DNA of 64,000 nt from Cupriavidus sp. BIS7 (GCF_000292345.1 NZ_ALOU01000049.1:89030-153029), one strand, 5' to 3'; positions 36,365 to 45,375 are shown, numbered from the stretch's first letter. The notes: generated from the letters alone by a model not told the origin. A program made the numbers and translations.

Positions 36365-37645
36365 ATGCAAAGACGAACCGTTCTGCGGGCCGCTGTCGTC
36401 GGTTCCGTCGGTGCCACGCTCGGCATGCTCACGACGCGCCAGGCGCGTGCGGCCGCATCGGCGAAGGTGGTCGTGATCGGCGGCGGCTATGGCGGCGCAA
36501 CCGCCGCGCGTTACCTGCGCACGTGGAGTCACGGTGCCGTGGACGTCACACTGATCGAGCCCGACGCCGCATTCGTATCCTGTCCGCTGTCGAACCTCGT
36601 CATCGCCGGCTATCGCCAGATGGCCGACATCACGCAGCCGTACGACGCGCTGGAACGCCGCCACGGCGTGAAACGCGTGCGCGACACGGTCACGGCGATC
36701 GATCCCGCGGCGCGCACGGTGCGGCTGGCCGGCGGCACGACGCTGCCTTACGACCGCCTGATCCTGTCCCCCGGCGTGGAAATGCAGACCAGCGCGATTC
36801 CGGGCCTGGCACGACCCGGCGGCGAGCAGATCGTCCATGCCTGGAAGGCAGGCCCGCAGACCGATACGCTGCGCCGCCAGCTTGGCGCGATGCGGGACGG
36901 CGGCACGTTCGCCATCACGATTCCGCTGGCGCCGTACCGCTGCCCGCCCGGCCCGTACGAGCGCGCCTGCCTGGTGGCCGACTACCTCAAGCAGCACAAG
37001 CCGCGTAGCAAGGTGCTGGTACTCGATGCGAACCCCGACATCACGTCGAAGGGTGCGCTGTTCCGGCACGTCTGGGAAACCCGCTACAAGGGGATGATCG
37101 AGTACCGGCCCCAGTACGAAACCGTCGACGTCGACCCGGCCACGCGCACGCTCAAGTTCGAGGTGCAGGACGACGAGCGCGCCGACGTGATCAATCTGCT
37201 GCCGCCGCAGCGGGCCGGCTCCATCGCCGTGACTACCGGCCTTGCCACGGCCAACGGCCGCTGGTGCGAGGTCGATTTCCTGAGCATGGCGTCGCAAGTG
37301 GCGCCGGAAATCCATGTGCTTGGCGATGCCGTCCAGATCGCGCCGCTGATGCCGAAGTCCGGCAGCATGGCCAACCAGCACGGCAAGGTGGCCGCCGCCG
37401 CCATCCTGCAGCTGCTGGCCGGGCAGCAGCCGGACCCGGCGCCGGTCTACACGAACACCTGTTACAGCTTCACGTCGTCGACCGAGGCCATCCATATCGC
37501 CAGCGTGCATCGCTACGATGCCGGCGAGAAAACGATGCTGACGGTGCCGGGCGCCGGCGGGCTTTCCACGGCGCCGAGCAGGCAGGAAGGCGAGTACGGA
37601 CTTGCCTGGGCGCGCAGCATCTGGGCCGACATGCTCGGCGCCTGA
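36365..37645 (+). CDS. fccB: Flavocytochrome c sulfide dehydrogenase flavoprotein subunit (FccB/SoxF-like)
   Basis: 426 residues. Tat signal with RRTVLR at 3-8 and an Ala-rich cleavage region. FAD Rossmann motif VVVIGGGYGGATAARYLR at about 35-52. Then VSCPLSNLVIAGYR with one redox Cys, PYRCPPGPYERACLVADYL, and HVLGDAVQIAPLMPKSGSMAN near the FAD end. The C-terminal FCSD domain has NTCYSFTSS. It oxidises sulfide to sulfur and passes electrons to the cytochrome encoded just upstream. Folded and exported by Tat. Confidence 0.93.
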   Translation: MQRRTVLRAAVVGSVGATLGMLTTRQARAAASAKVVVIGGGYGGATAARYLRTWSHGAVDVTLIEPDAAFVSCPLSNLVIAGYRQMADITQPYDALERRHGVKRVRDTVTAIDPAARTVRLAGGTTLPYDRLILSPGVEMQTSAIPGLARPGGEQIVHAWKAGPQTDTLRRQLGAMRDGGTFAITIPLAPYRCPPGPYERACLVADYLKQHKPRSKVLVLDANPDITSKGALFRHVWETRYKGMIEYRPQYETVDVDPATRTLKFEVQDDERADVINLLPPQRAGSIAVTTGLATANGRWCEVDFLSMASQVAPEIHVLGDAVQIAPLMPKSGSMANQHGKVAAAAILQLLAGQQPDPAPVYTNTCYSFTSSTEAIHIASVHRYDAGEKTMLTVPGAGGLSTAPSRQEGEYGLAWARSIWADMLGA

Positions 37646-37768
37646 GGCCGCGCGTGGCGCCTTGCGCACAACAAAACAGCAGGATCGTGCAATGACGGGC
37701 GGCAATCGGCTGATAGGCTAGCCGTGCCAGCCGTCCCGCCCCTGGGATGCGGCGTATCTTCGTCGATC

Positions 37769-38662
37769 ATGCAAGCCAAAGACCGTCTGCTTGCCCTGGC
37801 CATCATCGTGGTCTGGGGTGTCAATTTCGTCGTCATCAAGGTGGGCCTTGTCGGCGTGCCGCCGATGCTGCTGGGCGCGCTGCGCTTCAGCCTGGTGGCA
37901 TTCCCGGCCATCTTCTTCATCCCGCGGCCGCGTATTCCGTTGCGCATGCTGGTGGCATATGGCGCCACCATCAGCCTTGGCCAGTTCGTGTTCCTGTTCT
38001 ACGCGATGGCCGTGGGCATGCCGGCTGGGCTGGCATCGCTGGTATTGCAGTCTCAGGTGTTCTTTACCGTGGCGATTGCCGGGCTGTGGCTGGGCGAACC
38101 GGTGCGCTGGCACAACATCGCCGGCATGGCCGTTGCCGCGTGCGGGCTGGCACTGATCGGCAGCGGCGCGGCGCACGGCCCGGGCGGCATGACGGTGGCG
38201 GGCTTCCTGCTGACACTATGTGCCTCACTGTGCTGGGCCACGGGCAATATCGTCAGCAAGAAGATCGGGCCGGTGGACCTGCTGGGGCTAGTGGTGTGGG
38301 GCGCGTTGGTCCCGATCGTGCCGTTCTGGCTGCTGTCGCTCTGGTTCGAGGGCCCGGCCCGCATTGGGCAGGCGCTTTCCCATATCTCCGGCATGGGCGT
38401 GTTCGCGGTCTGCTATCTGGCCTTCTGCGCAACGCTGTTCGGCTACACGATGTGGGGCCGACTGCTGACGCGCTATGCGGCCAGCAAGGTTGCGCCGCTG
38501 ACGCTGCTGGTACCCGTGGTCGGGCTGGTCTCGGCCCGCCTGCTGCTGGGAGAAGCGCTGGCGCTGGCGCAATGGGCTGGCGCCGTGGTGGTGATGGCCG
38601 GGCTGCTGCTCAATGTCTTCGGCGGCCGGCTGTGGAGCGGCCGTGCGCTGGTTAGCCGATAG
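37769..38662 (+). CDS. eamA: EamA-type exporter (O-acetylserine/cysteine export in E. coli)
   Basis: 297 residues, ten predicted spans, two EamA domains. It is strikingly like E. coli EamA/YdeD (299 residues), sharing VVWGVNFVVIKVGL, MPAGLASLVLQ and APLTLLVPVVGL with near identity. E. coli EamA exports cysteine and O-acetylserine. It is placed between the flavocytochrome c genes and the sox genes, so a part in relieving reduced-sulfur load is possible by context only. The start at 37769 is chosen by match to the E. coli N-terminus. Confidence 0.9.
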   Translation: MQAKDRLLALAIIVVWGVNFVVIKVGLVGVPPMLLGALRFSLVAFPAIFFIPRPRIPLRMLVAYGATISLGQFVFLFYAMAVGMPAGLASLVLQSQVFFTVAIAGLWLGEPVRWHNIAGMAVAACGLALIGSGAAHGPGGMTVAGFLLTLCASLCWATGNIVSKKIGPVDLLGLVVWGALVPIVPFWLLSLWFEGPARIGQALSHISGMGVFAVCYLAFCATLFGYTMWGRLLTRYAASKVAPLTLLVPVVGLVSARLLLGEALALAQWAGAVVVMAGLLLNVFGGRLWSGRALVSR

Positions 38663-38936
38663 ATTCGCGGGTTAACCCTTAATTTGGCGGCTTTTCCCGC
38701 GATTTTGTGAATATCGATATCACTCTCGAATCGCGTTCGTTGCCACTTCTTGAGGCAAAATAGCGGGCTGGCCGCATATGCCCGAGAGACCCTCAGCGTT
38801 TCACCGAAGAGGCCCGGAGGCCCAGAGGTCCGAGATGGCCCGCCCCAACGGCGGCCAGCGCGTGCCGCGCCGCGGGGGTCGCCCCCAAGCGCGCCCTTTG
38901 CCGTCCCCACGGCTCAATCAGTTTGGAGCACAACAC

Positions 38937-39263
38937 ATGAAGCAGTTTGTCATCGCCGCAGCGCTGCTGGGCGCCGCAGCGTCCGCGCACGCCGTGGATG
39001 CCGCCAAGGCCCAGGATATTGCCAACAAGAACGCCTGCATGGGCTGCCACCAGATCGACAAGAAACTCGTGGGCCCGGCCTACAAGGATGTGGCCGCCAA
39101 GTACAAGGGTGACAAGAACGCGCTGGCAACGCTGACCGCCAAGGTCAAGAACGGCGGTTCTGGCGTTTGGGGCCCGGTGCCGATGCCGGCCAACAGCGGC
39201 GTGAGCGATGCCGACCTGAAGACCGTGGTGGAGTGGGTCCTGGCTGGCGCGCCGGCCAAGTAA
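38937..39263 (+). CDS. Cytochrome c551-type electron carrier
   Basis: 108 residues: signal MKQFVIAAALLGAAASAHA, haem motif CMGCH at 34-38, and Met83 ligand in GPVPMPANSG, typical of small c551/c552 proteins. Likely accepts electrons from the Sox or flavocytochrome c enzymes and passes them to a terminal oxidase. It precedes soxY by 151 bases. The 274-base gap upstream (38663-38936) holds an AT-rich patch with the palindrome ATATCGATAT, a likely promoter area. Confidence 0.9.
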   Translation: MKQFVIAAALLGAAASAHAVDAAKAQDIANKNACMGCHQIDKKLVGPAYKDVAAKYKGDKNALATLTAKVKNGGSGVWGPVPMPANSGVSDADLKTVVEWVLAGAPAK

Positions 39264-39414
39264 GCTTCACAAGGGCTGAATCGGGCCGTCTGGCAACGCT
39301 GGCGGCCCGTACCGTTTCTGGCAGGCAAACAACCTAATCATGATGGGCCGGCAACGTACCGGCACGCAGTGGTCGAAAGGGAACCGGGCAAGCAAGTAGA
39401 GGAAACAGAGCAAG

Positions 39415-39870
39415 ATGAATGTGAAACGACGAGAAGTGCTGCGGATGACCGCTGTGCTGTCGCTGATGGCCGCAACGGGCCTGATCAGCGAGGCACAGGC
39501 CGCGGAGTGGAACAAGACGGCCTTTGACGGCAAGAGCGTGTCCGACGTGATCAAGGCGCTCGGCGGCAGCGGCCCCGAGAAAAGCTCGGCCATCACGTTC
39601 GTGGCCCCCGATATCGCCGAGAACGGCGCCGTGGTGCCGGTGGCCGTGACCAGCAACCTCCCGGATACCGAGCAGATCGCTATCCTGGTGGAAAAGAACC
39701 CGAACACGCTGGCTGCCGATTTCACCATTCCGGCCGGCACCGAACCGTTCGTGTCCACGCGCGTGAAGATGGGCCAGACTTCGGTCGTCCATGCTGCGGT
39801 CAAGGCCGGCGGCAAGTGGTACGTGGCATCGAAGGAAATCAAGGTCACGCTGGGCGGCTGCGGCGGCTGA
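39415..39870 (+). CDS. soxY: Thiosulfate-oxidation carrier protein SoxY
   Basis: 151 residues. Tat-like N-terminus (MNVKRREVLRMTAVLSLM) and the C-terminal swinging arm GGCGG, with Cys149 carrying the sulfur substrate. The SoxY fold segment NGAVVPVAVTSNLPDTEQIAI is present. It forms the SoxYZ heterodimer in the periplasm with the next gene, 53 bases on. SoxAX attaches thiosulfate to the cysteine and SoxB removes sulfate. Confidence 0.96.
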   Translation: MNVKRREVLRMTAVLSLMAATGLISEAQAAEWNKTAFDGKSVSDVIKALGGSGPEKSSAITFVAPDIAENGAVVPVAVTSNLPDTEQIAILVEKNPNTLAADFTIPAGTEPFVSTRVKMGQTSVVHAAVKAGGKWYVASKEIKVTLGGCGG

Positions 39871-39923
39871 AGCCCCATCGCCCGGACCCAGGATTTCCAG
39901 ATTACTGCTGACAGGAGAAGCAC

Positions 39924-40235
39924 ATGGCAGACCCGATGCGCGTTCGCGCCACCGAAAACGGCGGCGTGGTGGACGTCAAGATTCTGATGAAGCACGACAT
40001 GGAGACCGGCCAGCGCAAGGACGCGGCCGGCAAGACGATTCCGGCCTGGCATATCCAGACCGTGATCGCCACGTGCAAGGGCAAGGAAGTATTCCACGCC
40101 CAGTTCGGCCCGGCCGTATCGAAGGATCCGTTCCTGAACTTCAAGTTCAAGGGCGGCGCCAAGGGCGACAAGGTCACCGTGACCTGGGTCGACAACCGCG
40201 GCGACAAGCGTACCGACGAAGCCACCATCGCCTGA
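39924..40235 (+). CDS. soxZ: Sulfur-carrier partner protein SoxZ
   Basis: 103 residues, immunoglobulin-like fold, no signal peptide. It has DVKILMKHDMETGQRKDAAGKTIPAW and GPAVSKDPFLNFKFKGGAKGDKVTVTWVD in part, as in SoxZ. It is exported as a complex with SoxY through the SoxY Tat signal. AGGAG precedes the start. Confidence 0.96.
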   Translation: MADPMRVRATENGGVVDVKILMKHDMETGQRKDAAGKTIPAWHIQTVIATCKGKEVFHAQFGPAVSKDPFLNFKFKGGAKGDKVTVTWVDNRGDKRTDEATIA

Positions 40236-40257
40236 CACGGCGAAGCGAGGAACCATC

Positions 40258-40719
40258 ATGCGGCGAGCATTCATTCGGGCCACGGCGGCGCTGGCCGCCA
40301 TCGGCCTCACGGCAAAGGCGGCGGCTGCGCAGTCGCCCTCGTCCACGGCAACGTCGGGCAAGGGCCGCGTCAAGGTCGTCTACCAGTTGTCCGAGGGCAT
40401 CGACCAGGCCGTCCGTGCGATGGCCAACCTGCGCAATCACCTGAATGCCGCGCCAGACACGAAGATCGTCGTGGTGGCATTCGGCTACGGCGTCGATTTC
40501 CTGGTCGAAGGCGCCAAGGATTCGCGCGGCAACACGTTCGAAGCGCCCGTGGCGGCGCTGACGTCGTCGGGTGTGGATTTCCGCGTCTGTCACAACACGC
40601 TGAACGCGCGCCACATTTCCGAGCAGAACCTGCTGATGGATGCCAAGGTCGTGCCCGCCGGCGTGGTGGAGGTGGCGCGTCTGCAGTTCGAAGAAGGCTA
40701 CGCGTATCTCAAGCCTTGA
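40258..40719 (+). CDS. Exported DsrE-family protein in the sox cluster
   Basis: 153 residues: a signal-like N-terminus (MRRAFIRATAALAAIGLTAKAAAAQ), then a DsrE/DsrF-like alpha/beta fold with the conserved-cysteine motif VCHNTLNARHI (about 119-129). DsrE proteins carry sulfur as persulfide on such a cysteine. Between soxZ and soxA, an accessory sulfur-trafficking role is likely, but its partner is not shown. An exported DsrE-like protein is less usual than the cytoplasmic forms. Confidence 0.83.
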   Translation: MRRAFIRATAALAAIGLTAKAAAAQSPSSTATSGKGRVKVVYQLSEGIDQAVRAMANLRNHLNAAPDTKIVVVAFGYGVDFLVEGAKDSRGNTFEAPVAALTSSGVDFRVCHNTLNARHISEQNLLMDAKVVPAGVVEVARLQFEEGYAYLKP

Positions 40720-40883
40720 GCGGCTGTCATGCGGCACTTCGGTGGTGCGCGGATCGCACCTGAGTGGTGCCTGAGGCCCCGAAACTGATTTCCCGGAAGT
40801 CCGGCCATGAGCCCCTGGGCCGGACCCGTATAACAAGCCTCCGCTGCCCAGCCATGCAGCGCGATGGCGAGGAGAACGCCCCG

Positions 40884-41747
40884 ATGGTTTCCCCGCGCAA
40901 TATTCCTCGCAATACCCGCCGCATGCGGCGCGCCGCGCCCGCCGTCCTGGCCGTGGCCGCCGTGGCCGCAGCCCTGTCCACGTCGCTCTCCGCGCCCGCG
41001 CTGGCGCAGGGCAGCACCGCCGAAGAACTGGCCAAGTACCGCCAGATGCTGGCAGAAGGCAATCCCGCCGAACTGTGGGAAGCCGCTGGCGAGGAACTGT
41101 GGAAAAAGCCTGCCGGCCCGAAGAACGTGTCGCTCGAACAGTGCGACCTCGGCAAGGGTCCGGGCGTGACCAAGGGCGCCTACGCGGAACTGCCGCGCTA
41201 CTTCAAGGACACCAACAAGGTCATGGACCTGGAGCAGCGCCTCGCTTACTGCCGTGTGACGCTGCAGGGTCTGACGCCGGAAGAGGCGACGAAGAACCCG
41301 TTCTCGTCGCAAGGCAAGCCATCCGATATCGAACGCCTGGCCGCGTACCTGGCCGGTGAATCGCGTGGCGTGAAGATGAACGTCCAGCTCACGCATCCCG
41401 AAGAAAAACGGGTCTACGCGCTGGGCCAGAAGATGTTCTTCTATCGCGGCGGCGCGTATGACTTTGCCTGCGCCACCTGCCATGCGGTGGATGGCCAGCG
41501 CATCCGCCTGCAGGACCTGCCGAACCTGCTGACATCCAAGGGCGCCGAGGCCGCGTACACCACGTGGCCCGCGTATCGTGTCTCGCAGGGCGAGGTTCGC
41601 ACGATGCAGCACCGCCTCTATGACTGCCTGCGCCAGCAGCGCTTCCCCGAACCGGCCTACGGCTCCGACGTCATCACCGCCCTGTCGCTGTTCCTGGCGA
41701 AGAATGCCAACGGCGGCACGTACGATGGCCCGAACATGAAGCGCTAA
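40884..41747 (+). CDS. soxA: L-cysteine S-thiosulfotransferase subunit SoxA
   Basis: 287 residues after choosing the ATG at 40884 (GAGGAG upstream). Signal peptide to about residue 42. One haem motif, CATCH at 196-200. Cys248, in YDCLRQQRFPEP, corresponds to the persulfide-modified haem ligand/active-site cysteine of SoxA. Cys87 and Cys123 likely form the disulfide that replaces the lost second haem (single-haem SoxA type). It works with SoxX. Confidence 0.95.
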   Translation: MVSPRNIPRNTRRMRRAAPAVLAVAAVAAALSTSLSAPALAQGSTAEELAKYRQMLAEGNPAELWEAAGEELWKKPAGPKNVSLEQCDLGKGPGVTKGAYAELPRYFKDTNKVMDLEQRLAYCRVTLQGLTPEEATKNPFSSQGKPSDIERLAAYLAGESRGVKMNVQLTHPEEKRVYALGQKMFFYRGGAYDFACATCHAVDGQRIRLQDLPNLLTSKGAEAAYTTWPAYRVSQGEVRTMQHRLYDCLRQQRFPEPAYGSDVITALSLFLAKNANGGTYDGPNMKR

Positions 41748-41761
41748 GCAGGGGGAACAAG

Positions 41762-42406
41762 ATGAACAAACTCCAAACGATCGCGCTGATGGGCCTGGTG
41801 GCGCTCTCCGGCGCCGGCACGCAGGCGCTGGCACAGACTGCGGCCAAGACCACGAAGGTCACCGACGCCGATGTGCGCCAGATGATCGAATCGTCGTTCA
41901 CGTCGAAGGGGCCGGCAACGGTCGAGGGCGTGCTGAACCAGGATGCCACGCAGAAGGCGTGCAGCCAGTATCCCGATCGCACCAAGGTACCGGCCGCCGT
42001 GGCGAAGAAGGTGGAAGCCGCCGAGCTGAAGCAGGTGAAATACCCCGCCGACAACAACTGGATTGGCGACTGGAAGGAAGGCGAGAAGATCGCGCAGAAC
42101 GGCCGTGGCATGCAGTTCACCGATACGGTGGGCGGTACAAACGGCGGCAACTGCTACGCGTGCCATCAGCTGACCAAGGCCGAGATCTCGTTCGGCAATA
42201 TCGGCCCGTCGCTCTACAACTACGGAAAGCTGCGCGGCAACTCGCAGGAAGTGGTCCGCTACACGTGGGGCAAGATCTGGGATTCCAACGCGTTCAGCGC
42301 ATGTTCCAACATGCCGCGCTTCGGCCACAAGGGCATCCTGACCGAACAGCAGATCCGCGACGTGATGGCGCTGCTGCTTGATCCGGCATCGCCCGTCAAT
42401 CAATAA
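41762..42406 (+). CDS. soxX: Cytochrome subunit SoxX
   Basis: 214 residues, signal peptide to about 25, haem motif CYACH at 131-135, and Met184 as ligand in SNMPRFGHKG. The long N-terminal extension before the haem domain (about 30-100) includes one Cys (ACSQYPD). Pairs with SoxA to join thiosulfate to SoxYZ. It starts 14 bases after the soxA stop. Confidence 0.95.
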   Translation: MNKLQTIALMGLVALSGAGTQALAQTAAKTTKVTDADVRQMIESSFTSKGPATVEGVLNQDATQKACSQYPDRTKVPAAVAKKVEAAELKQVKYPADNNWIGDWKEGEKIAQNGRGMQFTDTVGGTNGGNCYACHQLTKAEISFGNIGPSLYNYGKLRGNSQEVVRYTWGKIWDSNAFSACSNMPRFGHKGILTEQQIRDVMALLLDPASPVNQ

Positions 42407-42416
42407 GGGGCACGCA

Positions 42417-42920
42417 ATGCGGGTTCGGCGCGTTGCAATCGCATGGATGCTGACACTGGCTGCCGCGTTTGGCGCGGCGGCTCAGGTGACGGCACAGGCG
42501 GCGGAGGTCGGCGACGTGATTCGCGTGCCCGACGTGAAGCTGCTCGATGGCCGCACCGTGCCCGCCTCGCAATGGGCCGGCAAGCCGCTGGTCATCGAGT
42601 TCTGGGCCTCGTGGTGCCCGTTCTGCGCGCTGCAGAATCCGCGGCTGCAGGCCCTCTACGACAAGACACGCGGTACGTCCTTGCAGGTGCTGACGATCAG
42701 CATCGACAAGCATCAGCACGAAGCGACGGCGTACCTGAAACAGCGCGGCTACACCTTCCCGGCGACGATGGATTCCGACGCACTGCGCCAAGCGTTCGGC
42801 AAGCGGCGTGGCCTGCCGGAGCTGTACGTGCTCGATGGAAATGGCCGCGTGGTGCAGAAGGAAGTGGGCGAGATGCTCGACGACGAGGTTGCCGCCCTGG
42901 CGCGCTACGGCAATCGCTGA
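42417..42920 (+). CDS. Periplasmic TlpA/SoxW-like thioredoxin
   Basis: 167 residues: signal peptide MRVRRVAIAWMLTLAAAFGA, thioredoxin fold with EFWASWCPFCALQNP, Cys67 and Cys70. Thioredoxins of this kind (SoxS/SoxW) keep the SoxY cysteine in an active redox state. It starts 10 bases after soxX and lies 27 bases before soxB. The start at 42417 is chosen for the AAGGGG ribosome site. Confidence 0.88.
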   Translation: MRVRRVAIAWMLTLAAAFGAAAQVTAQAAEVGDVIRVPDVKLLDGRTVPASQWAGKPLVIEFWASWCPFCALQNPRLQALYDKTRGTSLQVLTISIDKHQHEATAYLKQRGYTFPATMDSDALRQAFGKRRGLPELYVLDGNGRVVQKEVGEMLDDEVAALARYGNR

Positions 42921-42947
42921 GCGCATACGTATCGAACGGAAATCAGC

Positions 42948-44672
42948 ATGAATCGACGCGAGTTCCTGCAGGTGCTGGCAGTGGCCGGCGCCGGTGGCAT
43001 GGCCTTCCCGAGCGGTGAGGCGCAGGCCGCTCGTGCCGCGCAGCAGCTCTATGACGTGCCGCGCTTCGGCAACGTGCATCTGCTGCACTTCACCGATTGC
43101 CACGCGCAACTGCGCCCGGTGCATTTCCGCGAGCCCAATGTGAACCTGGGCGTGGCGCAGTGGGCGGGCAAGCCGCCGCATCTGGTCGGACAGGCATTCC
43201 TGCGCGAATACGGCATCCAGCCGGGCACAGCCGCAGCACACGCGTTCACGTACCTCGATTTCACCGACGCTGCGCAACGTTATGGCAAGGTCGGCGGGTT
43301 TGCGCATCTCTCGACGCTGATCCAGCGCATGAAAGCCAGCCGGCCCGGCGCGCTGCTACTCGACGGCGGCGACACCTGGCAAGGATCGGCCACGGCGCTG
43401 TGGACCAAGGGCCAGGATATGGTCGACGCCGCGCTGCAGCTTGGTGTCGACGTGATGACGCCGCACTGGGAGATGACGCTCGGCGCCGAGCGCGTCAAGC
43501 AGATCGTCGATAACGACTTCAAGGGCCGCGTCTCGTTCCTGGCGCAGAACGTCAAGACCAACGACTTCGGCGACCCCGTCTTCGACCCGTACGTGATTCG
43601 CGACATGAACGGCGTGGCCGTGGCGATCATCGGCCAGGCCTTTCCGTACACACCGATCGCCAACCCGCGCTACTTCGTGCCCGACTGGACCTTCGGCATC
43701 CAGGAGGAGAACCTCCAGCAGGTGATCAACGACGCGCGCACCAAGGGCGCGCAGGTGGTGGTGCTGCTGTCGCACAACGGCATGGATGTCGATCTCAAGC
43801 TCGCTTCGCGCGTGCGCGGGCTCGACGCGATCCTCGGCGGCCATACGCATGACGGCGTGCCAGCCCCGGTGCACGTCAGGAATCCCGGCGGGGTGACGCT
43901 GGTGACCAATGCGGGCTCCAACGGCAAGTTCCTTGGGGTGCTCGACTTCGATGTGCGCAATGGCAAGGTGGCCGACTTCCGCTACAAGCTGCTGCCGGTC
44001 TTCGCCAACTACCTGCCGGCAGACCCGGCAATGGACGCGCTGATCACCAAGGCCCGCGCGCCTTACGAGACAAAGCTCAGCGAAGTACTCGCGATCAACC
44101 GCGGCCTGCTGTATCGCCGCGGCAACTTCAACGGCACGTTCGACCAGCTCATCCTCGATGGCCTGATGGCCGTGCAGGACGCCGAAATCGCGTTCTCGCC
44201 GGGCTTCCGCTGGGGCACAACGCTGCTGCCCGGCGAGAACATCACGATGGAAGCGCTGATGGACCAGACGGCCATCACCTATCCGTACACCACCGTCACG
44301 CCGATGACCGCCGACACCATCAAGACGATCCTCGAGGACGTGGCGGACAACTTGTTCAACCCTGATCCGTATTACCAGCAGGGCGGCGACATGGTGCGAG
44401 TGGGCGGGCTGCAATACACGATCGACCCCAACCAGCCGATCGGCAAGCGGATCTCCGACATGCGCCTGGGCGGCAAACTGCTGGAGTCCGGCAAGACCTA
44501 CAAGGTGGCCGGCTGGGCCCCGGTATCGGAAGACGCCCGCCAGACGGGCGGGACGCCAATCTGGGATGTGATGGCGCAGTGGCTGCGAGCAAGCAAGGAA
44601 GTCAGCGCCCGCCCATTGAACCTGCCGACCGTGCGCGGCATGGGCGGCAACCCCGGAATGACGGCCGCCTGA
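42948..44672 (+). CDS. soxB: Thiosulfohydrolase SoxB
   Basis: 574 residues. Tat signal NRREFLQVLAVAG. 5'-nucleotidase-type dimanganese site: HFTDCHAQL (Asp50, His52), DGGDTWQGS (Asp142), PHWEMT (His173), LLSHNGMD (His276) and GGHTHD (His299, His301). The HWE motif is the SoxB form of the family GNHE. It removes sulfate from SoxY-bound thiosulfonate. Last gene of the sox unit. Confidence 0.96.
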   Translation: MNRREFLQVLAVAGAGGMAFPSGEAQAARAAQQLYDVPRFGNVHLLHFTDCHAQLRPVHFREPNVNLGVAQWAGKPPHLVGQAFLREYGIQPGTAAAHAFTYLDFTDAAQRYGKVGGFAHLSTLIQRMKASRPGALLLDGGDTWQGSATALWTKGQDMVDAALQLGVDVMTPHWEMTLGAERVKQIVDNDFKGRVSFLAQNVKTNDFGDPVFDPYVIRDMNGVAVAIIGQAFPYTPIANPRYFVPDWTFGIQEENLQQVINDARTKGAQVVVLLSHNGMDVDLKLASRVRGLDAILGGHTHDGVPAPVHVRNPGGVTLVTNAGSNGKFLGVLDFDVRNGKVADFRYKLLPVFANYLPADPAMDALITKARAPYETKLSEVLAINRGLLYRRGNFNGTFDQLILDGLMAVQDAEIAFSPGFRWGTTLLPGENITMEALMDQTAITYPYTTVTPMTADTIKTILEDVADNLFNPDPYYQQGGDMVRVGGLQYTIDPNQPIGKRISDMRLGGKLLESGKTYKVAGWAPVSEDARQTGGTPIWDVMAQWLRASKEVSARPLNLPTVRGMGGNPGMTAA

Positions 44673-44700
44673 CATCGGCGCAACGGTCGGGCGGATGCGA

Positions 44701-44729
44701 TTGAAAGGCCGCCTGAACGCGGCTACAAT
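44701..44729 (+). promoter_or_regulatory. Sigma-70 promoter of the tRNA-Ala gene
   Basis: TTGAAA at 44701-44706, 17-base spacer, TACAAT at 44724-44729, then a GC-containing discriminator and the tRNA start at 44740. Confidence 0.85.
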
Positions 44730-44739
44730 CGTTCGCTAC

Positions 44740-44815
44740 GGGCCGATAGCTCAGCTGGGAGAGCGCTGCGTTCGCAATGCAGAGGTCGGGAGTTCGATCC
44801 TCCTTCGGTCCACCA
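44740..44815 (+). tRNA. tRNA-Ala (anticodon CGC)
   Basis: 76 bases including the encoded CCA. Acceptor GGGCCGA pairs with TCGGTCC. D arm GCTC...GAGC. The anticodon stem CTGCG/TGCAG holds the loop TTCGCAA with anticodon CGC (reads GCG). T arm GGAG/CTCC with TTCGATC. No integrase or att-like repeat is seen beside it. Confidence 0.96.
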
Positions 44816-44820
44816 GATGC

Positions 44821-44859
44821 AAAAAGGGCTTGGCAAATTGCCAAGCCCTTTTTCTTTTT
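44821..44859. terminator. Strong bidirectional terminator after tRNA-Ala
   Basis: A 16-base perfect inverted repeat, AAAAAGGGCTTGGCAA / TTGCCAAGCCCTTTTT, with a single A loop base, followed by CTTTTTC. It serves the tRNA and, on the other strand, the 44881-45375 gene. Confidence 0.92.
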
Positions 44860-44880
44860 CAGTCTTGCAGAGTTCCCGCG

Positions 44881-45375
44881 CTACCGGGTCAAGAAGATGT
44901 ACTGAACGCCGTCATCGTTGACGCTGAAGTTCACGTAGGCCGAGTCGTCCAGCACGTACTGGTACGCCTGCATCGTGACGAATACCGGCCACGGCTTCTT
45001 GATCGGCTGTCCAAGCGTGGACGTAAGTTTCTGACTGCTGTCGCCAATCTTGATGCCCTTCACGGAGCCGCTGTACGGCGCATCCATGCGAATGATTTCG
45101 GCCTTGCCCGTCGCGCTGAAGAACACCCAGATGCCTTTGGTGCGCAGATGAAGGACGGATTTCCCTTTGTTGGGATCCACGGCTCCCGCTGGCAGCGCCG
45201 GTGAGCGCTCAATCGGCTCGGGGTCTATCGATGTGTTCAGGGCAGCCTTGACCGATTGCACCTCGTCACCGAGCTTGACTGGCAGTCCCGGCAAACCGCT
45301 TTGTTGAGCATATGCACTGACCGGTGCAGCGATGGCAGTCAGCGACAGCAGAGATGCGGCGAACAGCTTTCTCAT
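44881..45375 (-). CDS. Hypothetical secreted protein
   Basis: 164 residues. Signal peptide MRKLFAASLLSLTAIAAPVSAYAQ. The mature part has GLPVKLGDEVQSVKAALNT and KGIKIGDSSQKLTSTLGQP, two similar short segments on the pattern G-D-x-x-x-x-V/L. This suggests two repeats of a small beta-alpha unit like those of SmpA/OmlA-type envelope proteins (loose resemblance). No firm family. A single gene between terminator and hpnL. Confidence 0.75.
   Translation of the reverse strand: MRKLFAASLLSLTAIAAPVSAYAQQSGLPGLPVKLGDEVQSVKAALNTSIDPEPIERSPALPAGAVDPNKGKSVLHLRTKGIWVFFSATGKAEIIRMDAPYSGSVKGIKIGDSSQKLTSTLGQPIKKPWPVFVTMQAYQYVLDDSAYVNFSVNDDGVQYIFLTR

Noticed and set aside
38710..38730. GTGA...TCAC around ATATCGATAT as an FNR/CRP site before cytochrome c551
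   Set aside because: The arms are only 4 bp and the central palindrome is offset, so neither consensus is met.
44740..44815. tRNA-Ala as an integration site for a genomic island
   Set aside because: No integrase, no repeated tRNA 3' end and no change in gene character downstream. A strong terminator follows directly.
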